Positions 42,914 through 51,450 are shown, counted from the first letter of the stretch. The stretch is DNA of 64,000 nt from Bryobacterales bacterium (GCA_003162425.1 PMOK01000282.1:26416-90415); one strand, 5' to 3'. The notes: generated by a model not told the origin, from the sequence alone. Numbers and translations are program-made.

Positions 42914-43846
42914 ATGATTACAGCATTGAACGCGGCCAACGAGCAGTTTGTAACATCGGTCGATAACATGCAGACCGCCTTGAATAGCGCGGAGCAGCAG
43001 CTCTCCACCGGTTACCGCGTGAACCAGGCGTCAGACGCACCCGCCGAGGTTGGAGACATCTTCGTAGCCAGGGCGGCCCTGTCGAGCGAGAATCAAACCA
43101 TCCAGAATTTAAAAATAGTGCAGGCGAACGTGAATACCGCGGATTCCGCCGTGCAAACGGCTGTGCAATTGTTGCAGAACGCGATGACTCTGGGTTCCGA
43201 AGGCGCCAGTTCGACGGTAACCCAAAGTCAGCAGAATGCGCTGGCCACGCAGGTTCAGAGCGTGCTGTCTCAATTAGTCGGTATAAGCGCGACACAGGTG
43301 AATGGAGTCTACATTTTCAGCGGCGACGCCAGTGGGTCAGCGCCTTATCAACTGGATCCGACCAGCCCCACTGGTGTCGACCAGTTGGTGACGGCACAGG
43401 CCACCGCACTAACGGCGGATCCGACCGGGATAACCTTCCAGACTTCGATGACCGCGCAGCAGTTGTTCGACGCACAGGATAATTTGGGAAATCCGACGCC
43501 CCAAAACGCTTTCGCCGCGCTCAATAATTTGCAGTTGGCGCTACAGAGCGGCAATGTAACCAATATCACTGCGGCCATATCCAACGTTCAAACTGCCGGC
43601 GGCTATCTCAACCAGCAGCTTGGATTTTATGGCGCCGCCGAGAATCGGATCACTTCCGCCATTGATTTGGCTCAAAAATTCCAGGTGCAGACGCAGACAC
43701 AACTGAGTAATCTGCAAGATACCGATATGACCTCCATAGCAGTTCAAGTAACCCAGGACACTACGGCCCTCAACGCTGCCATGGCGGCTGAGGGCAAGCG
43801 GCCTACCTCCACCTTATTTGACTATCTGCCGATGACCACGGGCTAA
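42914..43846 (+). CDS. flgL: Hook-filament junction protein FlgL
   Basis: 310 residues with flagellin-like ends: SVDNMQTALNSAEQQLSTGYRVNQASDAPAEVGDI at the start and RITSAIDLAQKFQVQTQTQLSNLQDTDMTSIAVQVTQDTTALNAAM at the end. It is 12 bases after flgK with AGAGGAG in front. Size and partner gene support FlgL rather than a second flagellin. Confidence 0.92.
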   Translation: MITALNAANEQFVTSVDNMQTALNSAEQQLSTGYRVNQASDAPAEVGDIFVARAALSSENQTIQNLKIVQANVNTADSAVQTAVQLLQNAMTLGSEGASSTVTQSQQNALATQVQSVLSQLVGISATQVNGVYIFSGDASGSAPYQLDPTSPTGVDQLVTAQATALTADPTGITFQTSMTAQQLFDAQDNLGNPTPQNAFAALNNLQLALQSGNVTNITAAISNVQTAGGYLNQQLGFYGAAENRITSAIDLAQKFQVQTQTQLSNLQDTDMTSIAVQVTQDTTALNAAMAAEGKRPTSTLFDYLPMTTG

Positions 43847-43920
43847 TAAGTCGCACTTGTTTGTGTCTAAGGCCCAAAGTTTCTTCAACTCGGCCCGGGG
43901 AGTTGCGATATGAGTTACGT

Positions 43921-44310
43921 ATGGCACACCACCCCGGTGCGGGTAACTATGACGTGGCGCAGATTGCCGGCCAGATTCTAAACGCGAGTCTCAGTGAACA
44001 AAAGACGCGCTTGTGCAGCAAGCTAGTTCAAGCCCGAAGAATCATTCCAGACATACATCCGCACGACACCTTAGAGCAGGAGAGGTTGGAAGTGCTGACG
44101 GGCGCAGTGGAGTGGCTGGAGAGCCCTGTAATGGCCCAAGCGCTGGCTGCAATGCACGTGCTGGAACAGCTTGCCAACAGCGGAGGCCAGGCCAATCAGA
44201 CGCCGAAATCGTCGAGCATAAAGGCCCGGCGCGCGCCCGTGCTGACGATCTGCCCCGTGAAACCGGCTGTACCGTTCAGGGTGCACACTGCTTTGCGTTC
44301 TACCGGATGA
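43921..44310 (+). CDS. Small helical protein of unknown function, end overlapping fliM
   Basis: 129 residues from the ATG at 43921. The first 90 residues are helical and balanced in charge (QIAGQILNASLSEQKTRLCSKLVQARRI, then TLEQERLEVLTGAVEWLESPVMAQALAAMHVLEQLANS). The last 38 residues are basic and lie over the converging 3' end of fliM, so the true gene may be shorter in effect. Upstream bases 43847-43920 hold no clear promoter or terminator. Its place after flgL suggests a small flagellar accessory protein, but this is weak. Confidence 0.45.
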   Translation: MAHHPGAGNYDVAQIAGQILNASLSEQKTRLCSKLVQARRIIPDIHPHDTLEQERLEVLTGAVEWLESPVMAQALAAMHVLEQLANSGGQANQTPKSSSIKARRAPVLTICPVKPAVPFRVHTALRSTG

Positions 44311-45065
44311 TCCAGTTTGACGATCTGCCCTTCCGAGAGTTGCATAAGATCTCCCAGACGCATTTGCGCGCCATCCAGCCATACATCCAGTGCTACATTG
44401 GCCGGCATCATGAGCTCCAGCGTAGTTTCGGGAGACCCGCCCGATTCCGGTTGATGCTGGCCGATGGCATCGTCCTGGGCCATCGCGCCGCCAAAGAGCG
44501 TAGCAGGCACGGCGAGCGAAAACTGCCCCGTATTTTCTCCGATCGACAGGCTGAAACGCGTGACGAAAACCTGGTCCGTCGCGGCAAACGTCCGCGCCGG
44601 GCGCTGTTCCACCTCTAGCGTGACGGTTTCCAACTGCGTTTTTAGCGGCACGGCCCAAGCCCGGTAGGCATCGGAGAGCAGCAGACGGAATAGCAGGCCG
44701 ACAACCTGTAGCTCGATTTCCGTGGGCTTCCGTTCCGGCGAAGTGAAGCTTCCAAGCTTTGCGCCCAAGGCGATTCCGACTATTGGGAACAGGACCGAGT
44801 ATTCCACCTGCAACAACAACCTGCATTGCTGTGGGCGAGTCATCGCCAGGCCGAAGCAGGACGGCGCCTTGTCCTTCATAAAGTCGCTGAAAAGCATGTC
44901 GAGCGCGCTGACATAGCCGGCCGTGACAGAACTCCGAAGGAAGGCAGAAAGACTGATGGATAAATCTCGAGCCAGCGCTTCGTGCGCGCTTCGCAACCCA
45001 TCCCCAGTCGCAGCCCGCTGGCCCGAAGGATTCTTGAAATCCACCTTAGTCCAATTAGGTTCCAT
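44196..45065 (-). CDS. fliM: Flagellar motor switch protein FliM, lacking the CheY-binding N-terminus
   Basis: 289 residues. The middle domain (SISLSAFLRSSVTAGYVSALDMLFSDFMKDK, then CRLLLQVEYSVLFPIVGIALG) and the C-terminal SpoA domain (NVALDVWLDGAQMRLGDLMQLSEGQIVKLDHP) identify FliM. The usual N-terminal LSQxEIDALL peptide that captures CheY-P is absent, and neither the chosen start nor the open frame up to 45113 contains it. The gene stands alone on the minus strand with its own sigma28-like promoter, divergent from flbD-motAB. Confidence 0.9.
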   Translation of the reverse strand: MEPNWTKVDFKNPSGQRAATGDGLRSAHEALARDLSISLSAFLRSSVTAGYVSALDMLFSDFMKDKAPSCFGLAMTRPQQCRLLLQVEYSVLFPIVGIALGAKLGSFTSPERKPTEIELQVVGLLFRLLLSDAYRAWAVPLKTQLETVTLEVEQRPARTFAATDQVFVTRFSLSIGENTGQFSLAVPATLFGGAMAQDDAIGQHQPESGGSPETTLELMMPANVALDVWLDGAQMRLGDLMQLSEGQIVKLDHPVERKAVCTLNGTAGFTGQIVSTGARRAFMLDDFGV

Positions 45066-45089
45066 GTTACGGCTTATACGGTAGTCTTC

Positions 45090-45117
45090 TGATCGGCTGT
45101 CACAGGCGAACACTTTA
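45090..45117 (-). promoter_or_regulatory. fliM: Sigma28 promoter of fliM
   Basis: On the minus strand TAAAGTGT begins at 45117 and GCCGATCA occupies 45090-45097, with 16 bases between TAAA and the -10 box. The predicted start is near 45082, about 17 bases ahead of the ATG. Confidence 0.6.
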
Positions 45118-45157
45118 CTGTTTGGAAGGCAAGATGCACTAAGTGGGCGAGTAACCG

Positions 45158-45185
45158 TAAACGTTTGATGGAACAGCGCCGATAT
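45158..45185 (+). promoter_or_regulatory. Sigma28 promoter of flbD-motA-motB
   Basis: TAAACGTTT begins at 45158 and GCCGATAT occupies 45178-45185. Counted from GTTT, the spacer is the consensus 11 bases; from TAAA it is 16. The predicted start is near 45193, before the TTGGAG ahead of flbD. Confidence 0.65.
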
Positions 45186-45214
45186 ACCTGCAAGCCAACA
45201 GATTGGAGTTACTC

Positions 45215-45475
45215 ATGATACACCTCACACGGCTGAACCACGTCCCTCTTATTGTTAACTCCGATCTGATCGAACATGTCGAAGTTACGCCGGATACCGT
45301 CGTAGCCTTGACGACCGGCCAAAAATTTCTGGTCCTGGAATCGGCCGAAGACGTAGTGGAAAAGGTGATTGAGTTCCGGCGGTCCATTCTGGCCGCGGGC
45401 TGTCCGCTCAAGAAAGATCAGGACCTGGAGTCACCGGCTGCGGAACCAATAACAACCCCTTCGTGGAACAAGTAG
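45215..45475 (+). CDS. flbD: FlbD family flagellar protein
   Basis: 86 residues. MIHLTRLNHVPLIVNSDLIEHVEVTPDTVVALTTGQKFLVLESAEDVVEKV is the whole FlbD domain, a small protein found beside motA in Firmicutes, spirochaetes and acidobacteria; in some lineages it controls FliW-like or stator functions, but its role is not settled. The start at 45215 follows TTGGAG; an upstream ATG at 45203 lies over that site. motA follows nine bases later. Confidence 0.88.
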   Translation: MIHLTRLNHVPLIVNSDLIEHVEVTPDTVVALTTGQKFLVLESAEDVVEKVIEFRRSILAAGCPLKKDQDLESPAAEPITTPSWNK

Positions 45476-45484
45476 GACGACACC

Positions 45485-46342
45485 ATGGCAAGCAAGAGCG
45501 ATGCTAGCGCGAAGAAGTCATCCACCCGGCCGGATATAGCTACTCTGGGCGGATTGCTGCTGGCGGCTGGCGGAATCCTGGGCGGGTTGGTGATTGAGGG
45601 TGGGAAACTCACCGACATTGCGCAGGTGACCGCGCTCATGATCGTTCTGGGTGGGACCATCGGGGCGGTTATGGTGACAACCCCGCTCAAGACGCTGATC
45701 AAGGCGGCCAAATGCCTGGGCAGTGTTTTTTTCGAGCACGCCCAGTCTCCGCAAGAGATCATCGAAGAAGTTATATCCTATGCCACCAAGGCGCGGAAAA
45801 ACAGCATCATTTCCCTCGAATCAGATCTGCCGAACATTGCCGACCCGTTTCTGCAAAAAGCGATATCGCTGAGCGTGGACGGCACCGATCTGCAGGAACT
45901 CCGCAAGATGATGGAGCTGGACATTGCTCTGGAACACCGGAACGGCGAATCCATGGCCAAGGTCTACGAATCTGCCGGCGGCTACGCGCCAACCATTGGC
46001 ATTATCGGCGCCGTGCTGGGGCTGATCCAGGTAATGAAGCATCTGGAGAATATCGAAGAGGTCGGGCGCGGAATCGCCGTCGCTTTTGTAGCTACCGTGT
46101 ACGGCGTGGCATCCGCGAATCTTTTCTTTCTACCGGTAGCGAACAAAATCAAAGCACGATTCCATCACTCGCTCGAAATGAAGGAACTCATGCTCGAAGG
46201 CGTGTGTAGCATCGTGGAAGGCTTGAATCCAAAATTAATTCGGATAAAGTTGGACCCGTTCTCGGATGAGAGCGCCGAATCCGCCAAGAAGGCTAAGGCT
46301 CCGCAAGGCAAGGCAGCGCAAGCAGCGCCGGCCCAGGGCTAG
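45485..46342 (+). CDS. motA: Flagellar stator protein MotA
   Basis: 285 residues with four membrane helices (GGLLLAAGGILGGLVIEGG, VTALMIVLGGTIGAVMVT, ALIAAGGYAPTIGIIGAVLGL-type and GIAVAFVATVYGVASANLFFLPV). The cytoplasmic loop carries the charged residues that touch FliG. MotA with MotB forms the ion channel that turns the rotor. The Ala/Lys-rich tail is unremarkable. motB follows after eight bases. Confidence 0.95.
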   Translation: MASKSDASAKKSSTRPDIATLGGLLLAAGGILGGLVIEGGKLTDIAQVTALMIVLGGTIGAVMVTTPLKTLIKAAKCLGSVFFEHAQSPQEIIEEVISYATKARKNSIISLESDLPNIADPFLQKAISLSVDGTDLQELRKMMELDIALEHRNGESMAKVYESAGGYAPTIGIIGAVLGLIQVMKHLENIEEVGRGIAVAFVATVYGVASANLFFLPVANKIKARFHHSLEMKELMLEGVCSIVEGLNPKLIRIKLDPFSDESAESAKKAKAPQGKAAQAAPAQG

Positions 46343-46350
46343 AAGACGGC

Positions 46351-47151
46351 ATGAAGAAAGAAGCGCCTCCCCCCGAAAATCATGAGCGATGGCTGGTCTC
46401 GTACGCCGACTTCATCACACTCCTATTCGCGTTCTTTGTGGTGATGTTCGCTTCTTCTCAGACCGATAAGTCGCGCGCGAAGCAGGTTTCGGAAGCCGTA
46501 GAGAAGGCACTCAAGGATGGCAGCTCATTCAGCGTTCCTCCCGCGGTGGCCAAAATTTTGGGCGGAACTGTGGATGACAAGGGGCAGGGAAACGCCATGA
46601 TGAGAGGCCCCGGAGGTGCGCAACACTCGCCCAAGGAATCCCAACAGGAGAACCTGCTTGAGTTGTTGCCTTCGCTAAAGCGTCTGACCAAGGACCTGGA
46701 AGATGATATCAAGGCGGGGAAACTGGAACTCCGGCTGGAGGCCAGGGGTTTGGTGATCTCTCTGAGGGAATCGGCGTTCTTTCCCTCGGGCGGCGATGCT
46801 CTCGATAAAGGTGCTTATCCCACCATGAAGAAGCTGGCATCAGTGATCGGGTCGCTCCCCAACCCGATTCAGTTGGAGGGTCATACCGATTCGGTTCCAA
46901 TTCACAATTCCAGATTCAAAAGTAACTGGGAGTTGTCCTGCGCGCGAGGAATCGCCGTTTTGGATACTTTGTGCGATGACTTTCACTTACCCTACGATAG
47001 GTTTGCCGTAGTGGGGCGTGCAGAAACAGTTCCAGTGGACAGCAATGAAACGCCACAGGGCCGCGCGCGGAATCGCCGCGTGGATGTGGTGATCGTCAAC
47101 AGCCTCCGGATTCAGCCCGCGGAGCCGGTGAGAGCAGCGGTGAAAAAATAG
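46351..47151 (+). CDS. motB: Flagellar stator protein MotB
   Basis: 266 residues. One N-terminal membrane helix (WLVSYADFITLLFAFFVVMFA) contains the ion-carrying aspartate (about D20), and the C-terminal OmpA-like domain (LEGHTDSVPIHNSRFKSNWELSCARGIAVLDTL) anchors the stator to peptidoglycan. The ion, H+ or Na+, cannot be decided by eye. It ends the flbD-motA-motB unit. Confidence 0.95.
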   Translation: MKKEAPPPENHERWLVSYADFITLLFAFFVVMFASSQTDKSRAKQVSEAVEKALKDGSSFSVPPAVAKILGGTVDDKGQGNAMMRGPGGAQHSPKESQQENLLELLPSLKRLTKDLEDDIKAGKLELRLEARGLVISLRESAFFPSGGDALDKGAYPTMKKLASVIGSLPNPIQLEGHTDSVPIHNSRFKSNWELSCARGIAVLDTLCDDFHLPYDRFAVVGRAETVPVDSNETPQGRARNRRVDVVIVNSLRIQPAEPVRAAVKK

Positions 47152-47216
47152 CTCATGTCGACACTTCGACAGTACTTCGAGCGGTCTCTTCCCATACAAA
47201 ATACTGAAAAAAAGTG

Positions 47217-47243
47217 TGAAAAAGGCTGCTGCAACATCGACAA
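47217..47243 (+). promoter_or_regulatory. fliC: Candidate sigma28 promoter of fliC
   Basis: TGAA at 47217-47220, 15 bases, then ATCGACAA at 47236-47243. It is a weaker match than those of fliM and flbD but is the best site in the 159-base gap, giving a leader of about 60 bases. Confidence 0.4.
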
Positions 47244-47310
47244 GATATCAGCACGCTGAGAACGGCGTGGTTCGGCGAGAGGCCGGACAGAAACGAGAAG
47301 AGGAGCAACA

Positions 47311-48777
47311 ATGTCAATTTCACTTCAGACCAACGTAACATCGCTACTCGCCGAACAGGCCCTCAACAAGAACACCACTCTAGAAGGTCAGGCTATTCAG
47401 CAATTGTCGTCCGGCTATCGTATCAATTCGTCCGGAGACGATGCGGCAGGTTTAGCGGTCGCCAATCAATATCGATCCACCATCGCCGAACTGCAGCAGG
47501 GCGTTCTGAACGCCAGCAACGGCACCAGCATTCTGCAGATTGTCGATGGTGGATTGAACAACATTTCCACAATTCTTGACCGCTTGCAGACCCTGGCCAC
47601 CGAATCCGCCAGCGCCACCTTTTCCGGCAACCGCAACACGCTGAACCAGGAATTCCAGTCGCTGACGCAGGAAATCACGCGGCAAGCCAGCAACATCGGT
47701 CTGGCCGCGGGCGGGCAGTACAACGGCGACAACTCCGTCTTCATCGGTGGCGGCAACAACGCCTTCAACGGTCAGGTCAACATCGACCTGAGCGGTTCGG
47801 CTAACCAGGTGGACGCGGCTGGTCTCGGTCTTGCAACCACCAGCGTCGCCGCCGGCGGCACCGAGCTGACTCAAGGAACCGCCAACACGGTTCGGCTGGA
47901 TGCACCGGGCGCGACGTTTCTTTCCGCCCATGCCCAGACATTCACCCTCAACGTCTATTCTTCCAACGGTGGCGCCCAGACACAGACTATATCCGTGGGC
48001 GGAAGCGGCGCACTCACTGAAGCGCAAGTTCTTTCCAGCTTGAACAGCCAACTGTCTCAATACGGGATCAGCGCGTCGGTCGGGACAGACGGACAGTTGA
48101 ACTTTGGCGGCGGAACGCCGTTCACGATTGCCACCGTTGCGACAGCGGACGCGAATCCAATCGCTACTGCCCTTTCACAGGCCACCAACACGGGCGTTCA
48201 CGAAGTGGATGGCTTAGGCACTTACGGCGCCAAAGCTGAAACGTTGACATTCCAGAATGGTCAAGGTACGGCCAACGTCGCCCTTCTCACCACCGATACG
48301 CTGGCTTCAGCGCTGTCGAAGATCAACGCCCAGACCTCCTCGCTCGGGATCTATGCCATCACTAACGCGGCAGGCACTGGAATCTCCATCCAGAGCGTCA
48401 ACAACTTCACCGCTTCCACCACTGCCGCGGCCGGTACATTCACGCTCACCGGCGCGCAGACCACCAATGCACCCACCACTAGCGGAACCGTTACCGGCAG
48501 CGCAGTGGCTGCTCTGACGGCGATCACGAACGCCATTAGCGCCCTGGGTCTGGTTCAAGGACGTGTCGGAGCGGGCGAGAACCTGCTCAACTACGCTTCC
48601 ACCCTGGCCAACTCGCAAATCACCAACTTTTCGGCGGCTCAATCCGCGATCCGCGATGCCGACGTCGCCTCCGCGGCTGCTAACCTGACCAAGGCACAGA
48701 CCTTGCTGCAGTCTTCGATCGCCGCTCTGGCACAGGCCAACGCCGCACCTTCGGCCCTTCTGAAACTTCTCCAGTAG
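47311..48777 (+). CDS. fliC: Flagellin FliC
   Basis: 488 residues. The N-terminal D0/D1 segment (TNVTSLLAEQALNKNTTLEGQAIQQLSSGYRINSSGDDAAGLAVANQYRS) and the C-terminal one (VGAGENLLNYASTLANSQITNFSAAQSAIRDADVASAAANLTKAQTLLQSSIAALAQANAAPSALLKLLQ) are classical; the Thr/Ala/Gly-rich centre would be exposed on the filament surface. AGAGGAG precedes the ATG. It is a single gene with its own promoter and terminator. No second flagellin gene is in the window. Confidence 0.97.
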   Translation: MSISLQTNVTSLLAEQALNKNTTLEGQAIQQLSSGYRINSSGDDAAGLAVANQYRSTIAELQQGVLNASNGTSILQIVDGGLNNISTILDRLQTLATESASATFSGNRNTLNQEFQSLTQEITRQASNIGLAAGGQYNGDNSVFIGGGNNAFNGQVNIDLSGSANQVDAAGLGLATTSVAAGGTELTQGTANTVRLDAPGATFLSAHAQTFTLNVYSSNGGAQTQTISVGGSGALTEAQVLSSLNSQLSQYGISASVGTDGQLNFGGGTPFTIATVATADANPIATALSQATNTGVHEVDGLGTYGAKAETLTFQNGQGTANVALLTTDTLASALSKINAQTSSLGIYAITNAAGTGISIQSVNNFTASTTAAAGTFTLTGAQTTNAPTTSGTVTGSAVAALTAITNAISALGLVQGRVGAGENLLNYASTLANSQITNFSAAQSAIRDADVASAAANLTKAQTLLQSSIAALAQANAAPSALLKLLQ

Positions 48778-48785
48778 TTAGTAAC

Positions 48786-48813
48786 TAAAGCTTAGTAAGC
48801 GCTGGGCCGATCT
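48786..48813 (+). promoter_or_regulatory. fliD: Candidate sigma28 promoter of fliD, inside the fliC terminator
   Basis: TAAAGCTT at 48786-48793 and GCCGATCT at 48806-48813, with 16 bases from TAAA to the -10 box, as in the fliM and flbD promoters. The -10 box shares its first bases with the left arm of the fliC terminator. The start would be near 48820. Confidence 0.5.
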
Positions 48814-48838
48814 TAACCAAGAACGGCCCAGTTTTCTT
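48802..48838 (+). terminator. Rho-independent terminator of fliC
   Basis: CTGGGCCG (48802-48809) pairs with CGGCCCAG (48824-48831) over a 14-base loop, followed by TTTTCTT. It lies 25 bases after the fliC stop. Confidence 0.85.
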
Positions 48839-48853
48839 GTTTGAGGAGTCTCC

Positions 48854-50248
48854 ATGAGCACGAGTCCAGTAAGTAGTCCGATTTCCGTCACGGCCCCACA
48901 ATCCACTCTTACCGGCTCCGGCACCTATTCCAGCGATCTTCAGGCTGCCGTCACTCGTGCCGTTTCCATCGCATCTTTGCCGATGCAGTTACTGCAGGCC
49001 GATCAAAATCAAGCCACTAGCCAGGCCACTGAACTGGGACAGCTCAATTCGCTGTTTAGTAGTTTACAGACATCTCTTCAATCGGTGGCGTCGGGGACCA
49101 GCAACGGCGCTTTGGCTGTCTCGTCCAGCGATACATCGGTGGGGCAAGCCAGCTTGTCCGGCAATGCTCTACCCGGCACTTACACTGTGGATGTGCTCAA
49201 TGCCGGCTCTGAGTCGAGCGCCATCAGCAGCGCCCCTCTGACTCCCATCACGGATCCGACCACTCAGAGCATCAGCCAATCCACCTCGTTTACTCTGACG
49301 GTGGGCACTCAAACTTACACCATCCACCCTTCCGGTCAGAACCTCAACGCGTTGGCCAGTGCCATTAACTCCAGCGGCGCTCCTGCGCAAGCCGTGGTGG
49401 TGAATCTAGGTTCACCCACGGCGCCCGACTACAGATTGGTGGTTCAAAGCACCAGCTTAGGCAATAACGCCATTCAGTTGAATGACGGGACGAACAACCT
49501 GTTGAACGTCCTCGCCACGGGAACGAGCGGGTCCTATACGATAGACGGGCAGCCACCAGCGGGGATTACCACCAACTCCTCCAATGTGACTATTGCTTCT
49601 GGCCTGAACGTGACGCTCGGGGGCCAGACCGGCACCACCACCGTAACAGTCTCGGCCAGCCTTAGCTCGGTATCCAACGCGCTTTCCACCTTAGTCACCG
49701 CGTTTAACTCGGCAGTCACGGAGCTGCAAAAGAACCACGGCCAAAACGGCGGCGCCTTGACCGGAGACAGCACGGTGCTGTCCATGGATCAAGTGCTAAG
49801 TCAGATCGGCACTTACACGGGATCCGGCGGCTCAATCACTAATTTGACGCAGTTGGGAGTCGAATTTACAGATCAGGGTACGCTAACGTTCGACCCTTCC
49901 GTGATCGCGGGCCTGTCTCCGTCTCAAATCACCGATGCCGTTTCTTTTCTCGGTAGTCCAACCACGGGCGGTTTCCTGCAGTACGCCACCAACAGTTTGA
50001 ACGGCATCACCGATCCCATCGCCGGCGTGATCGCTACTGAATCGCAGTCGCTACAGAACCAAGTGAACACAGATCAGACGCAAATCAATAACGACCAGGC
50101 GCAAATCACCCAGCTCCAGGCTAACCTTCAAGCGCAAATGGCCCAAGCCGACGCGCTAATCGCAACACTGCAGCAACAAAACACCTTCTTGCAGGGGCTG
50201 TTCCAATACGCCACCAGCAACAATCCCGATGTCGCAAGCGCTGGATAG
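48854..50248 (+). CDS. fliD: Flagellar filament cap protein FliD
   Basis: 464 residues. The N-terminal half has the FliD_N pattern (YSSDLQAAVTRAVSIASLPMQLLQADQNQATSQATELGQLNSLFSSL) and the C-terminal helical end (QVNTDQTQINNDQAQITQLQANLQAQMAQADALIATLQQQNTFLQGLF) the FliD_C coiled coil. FliD caps the filament and folds incoming flagellin. GAGGAG precedes the ATG. Its end overlaps the next gene by 20 bases. Confidence 0.93.
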   Translation: MSTSPVSSPISVTAPQSTLTGSGTYSSDLQAAVTRAVSIASLPMQLLQADQNQATSQATELGQLNSLFSSLQTSLQSVASGTSNGALAVSSSDTSVGQASLSGNALPGTYTVDVLNAGSESSAISSAPLTPITDPTTQSISQSTSFTLTVGTQTYTIHPSGQNLNALASAINSSGAPAQAVVVNLGSPTAPDYRLVVQSTSLGNNAIQLNDGTNNLLNVLATGTSGSYTIDGQPPAGITTNSSNVTIASGLNVTLGGQTGTTTVTVSASLSSVSNALSTLVTAFNSAVTELQKNHGQNGGALTGDSTVLSMDQVLSQIGTYTGSGGSITNLTQLGVEFTDQGTLTFDPSVIAGLSPSQITDAVSFLGSPTTGGFLQYATNSLNGITDPIAGVIATESQSLQNQVNTDQTQINNDQAQITQLQANLQAQMAQADALIATLQQQNTFLQGLFQYATSNNPDVASAG

Positions 50249-50543
50249 TATCTCACGGGACTTGCGCTCCGCGCTACTCGGCGCCGACCATGTTCTGGCC
50301 AACCGGCTGGTCGCAGAATATACCGCTGCTTTGCGCGAGCTCTGGGAATCGATGCCGGAGAGTGAACGTACGGCTTCGTCTATTGCTCGCGAAGCCCGCG
50401 AACTACTGACCTGGGCACGCGACATGACCGTGGTCCGCCGCGCCATAGATGCCGCGCAACTGGCCGTTGTCAAAAAGGCCAGCCGCTATAGCGCCGCCCG
50501 TTCTACTGAGACTCCGCGCCCAGCCGTTCAATTTCGTGGATAG
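50229..50543 (+). CDS. FliT-like helical protein (by position)
   Basis: 104 residues, almost wholly helical (DSISRDLRSALLGADHVLANRLVAEYTAALRELWESMPE and further). The place directly after fliD, with a 20-base overlap, is that of FliT or FliS, export chaperones of FliD and flagellin. fliS is elsewhere in this window (33818), which leaves the FliT role open for this protein. There is no motif strong enough to prove it. Confidence 0.6.
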   Translation: MSQALDSISRDLRSALLGADHVLANRLVAEYTAALRELWESMPESERTASSIAREARELLTWARDMTVVRRAIDAAQLAVVKKASRYSAARSTETPRPAVQFRG

Positions 50544-50672
50544 CCCGCACGTAAGTAGAGGACACCGTCGAATTCTCAACACCAAGCGTCATCGCTGAAA
50601 CGGTATCCGCTGCCAAGTCTCTGATTCATGGCTCCGCGACCCGCGGCAGGCAAATTGCATTGCGATGCCATC

Positions 50673-51011
50673 ATGCTGGAGAACGCTGGTGTCGGCATCG
50701 AGCGCTACATGAATATGTTGAGCGCCAGCCAGAAGCTCGTCTCATCCAACATCGCCAACGTCGACACGCCCGGATACAGAACCAAGGACATTGATTTTCA
50801 GTCCGAGCTCGCCAACCAGTTCGGTAGCTTGGAACCCACCGCTGTCGAGGTTTCGGGACTAAAGACGAAGAACGATGGCAACAACGTAGACATGGATCGG
50901 GAATCCCGCCGGCTCTCCGAAAACGCGTTGCGATTCGCGGTGGCCACTAATCTGGCGCGCTCCGAGCTGCAAACTCTCAGAAGCGCGATTGATGAAGGCA
51001 AAACATCATGA
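50673..51011 (+). CDS. flgB: Flagellar proximal rod protein FlgB
   Basis: 112 residues. NMLSASQKLVSSNIANVDTPGYRTKDIDFQSELANQ is the rod-protein motif and the length fits FlgB. The ATG at 50673 aligns with the usual FlgB start (MLENAGVGIERYMNML), while the ATG at 50628 would add 15 residues; neither has a strong ribosome-binding site. The 129 bases before it show no promoter I can name. It heads the basal-body operon up to fliJ and overlaps flgC by four bases. Confidence 0.92.
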   Translation: MLENAGVGIERYMNMLSASQKLVSSNIANVDTPGYRTKDIDFQSELANQFGSLEPTAVEVSGLKTKNDGNNVDMDRESRRLSENALRFAVATNLARSELQTLRSAIDEGKTS

Positions 51012-51445
51012 GCCTTTTTTCGTCTCTTGCCGTCAGCGGTTCCGGAATGTCGGCGCAACGAACCCGTGCCGAGCTTCTGGTGGAAAACCTGGCCAACGCG
51101 GAAACCACGCGCACACCCGAGGGCGGTCCCTATCGCCGAAAAGACGTCGTGTTCGAGGAAGACCCGTCGGTGGGATCGTTTGGTTCGGAACTAAACTCCG
51201 CGATGGGAACGAGCGCTTCAGGAGTCACCGTCAGCCAAACCATCGTCGATGACAGCGAGCCTTTGCAGCGCTACATGCCGGGACATCCGGACGCCGACAA
51301 GAACGGATATGTTTCGTTTCCCAAGATCAACCAGGCCGAGGACATGGTGGATCTGATGGGCGCCTCCCGCGGCTATGAAGCCAACGTCGCCGCCATCTCC
51401 GCCGTCAAAGACATGATCCAGAAATCGCTCGATCTCTTCCGTTAA
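51008..51445 (+). CDS. flgC: Flagellar proximal rod protein FlgC
   Basis: 145 residues, normal for FlgC. SLAVSGSGMSAQRTRAELLVENLANAETTRTPEGGPYRRKDVVFE at the start and NQAEDMVDLMGASRGYEANVAAISAVKDMIQKSLDLFR at the end are typical. It forms the rod with FlgB, FlgF and FlgG. fliE follows after five bases. Confidence 0.95.
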   Translation: MSLFSSLAVSGSGMSAQRTRAELLVENLANAETTRTPEGGPYRRKDVVFEEDPSVGSFGSELNSAMGTSASGVTVSQTIVDDSEPLQRYMPGHPDADKNGYVSFPKINQAEDMVDLMGASRGYEANVAAISAVKDMIQKSLDLFR

Positions 51446-51450
51446 TCTCC

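Noticed and set aside
43912-43983. A 23-codon frame starting at ATG 43912 after GGGGAG.
   Set aside because: Too short and without any feature; the overlapping 129-codon frame is the better candidate.
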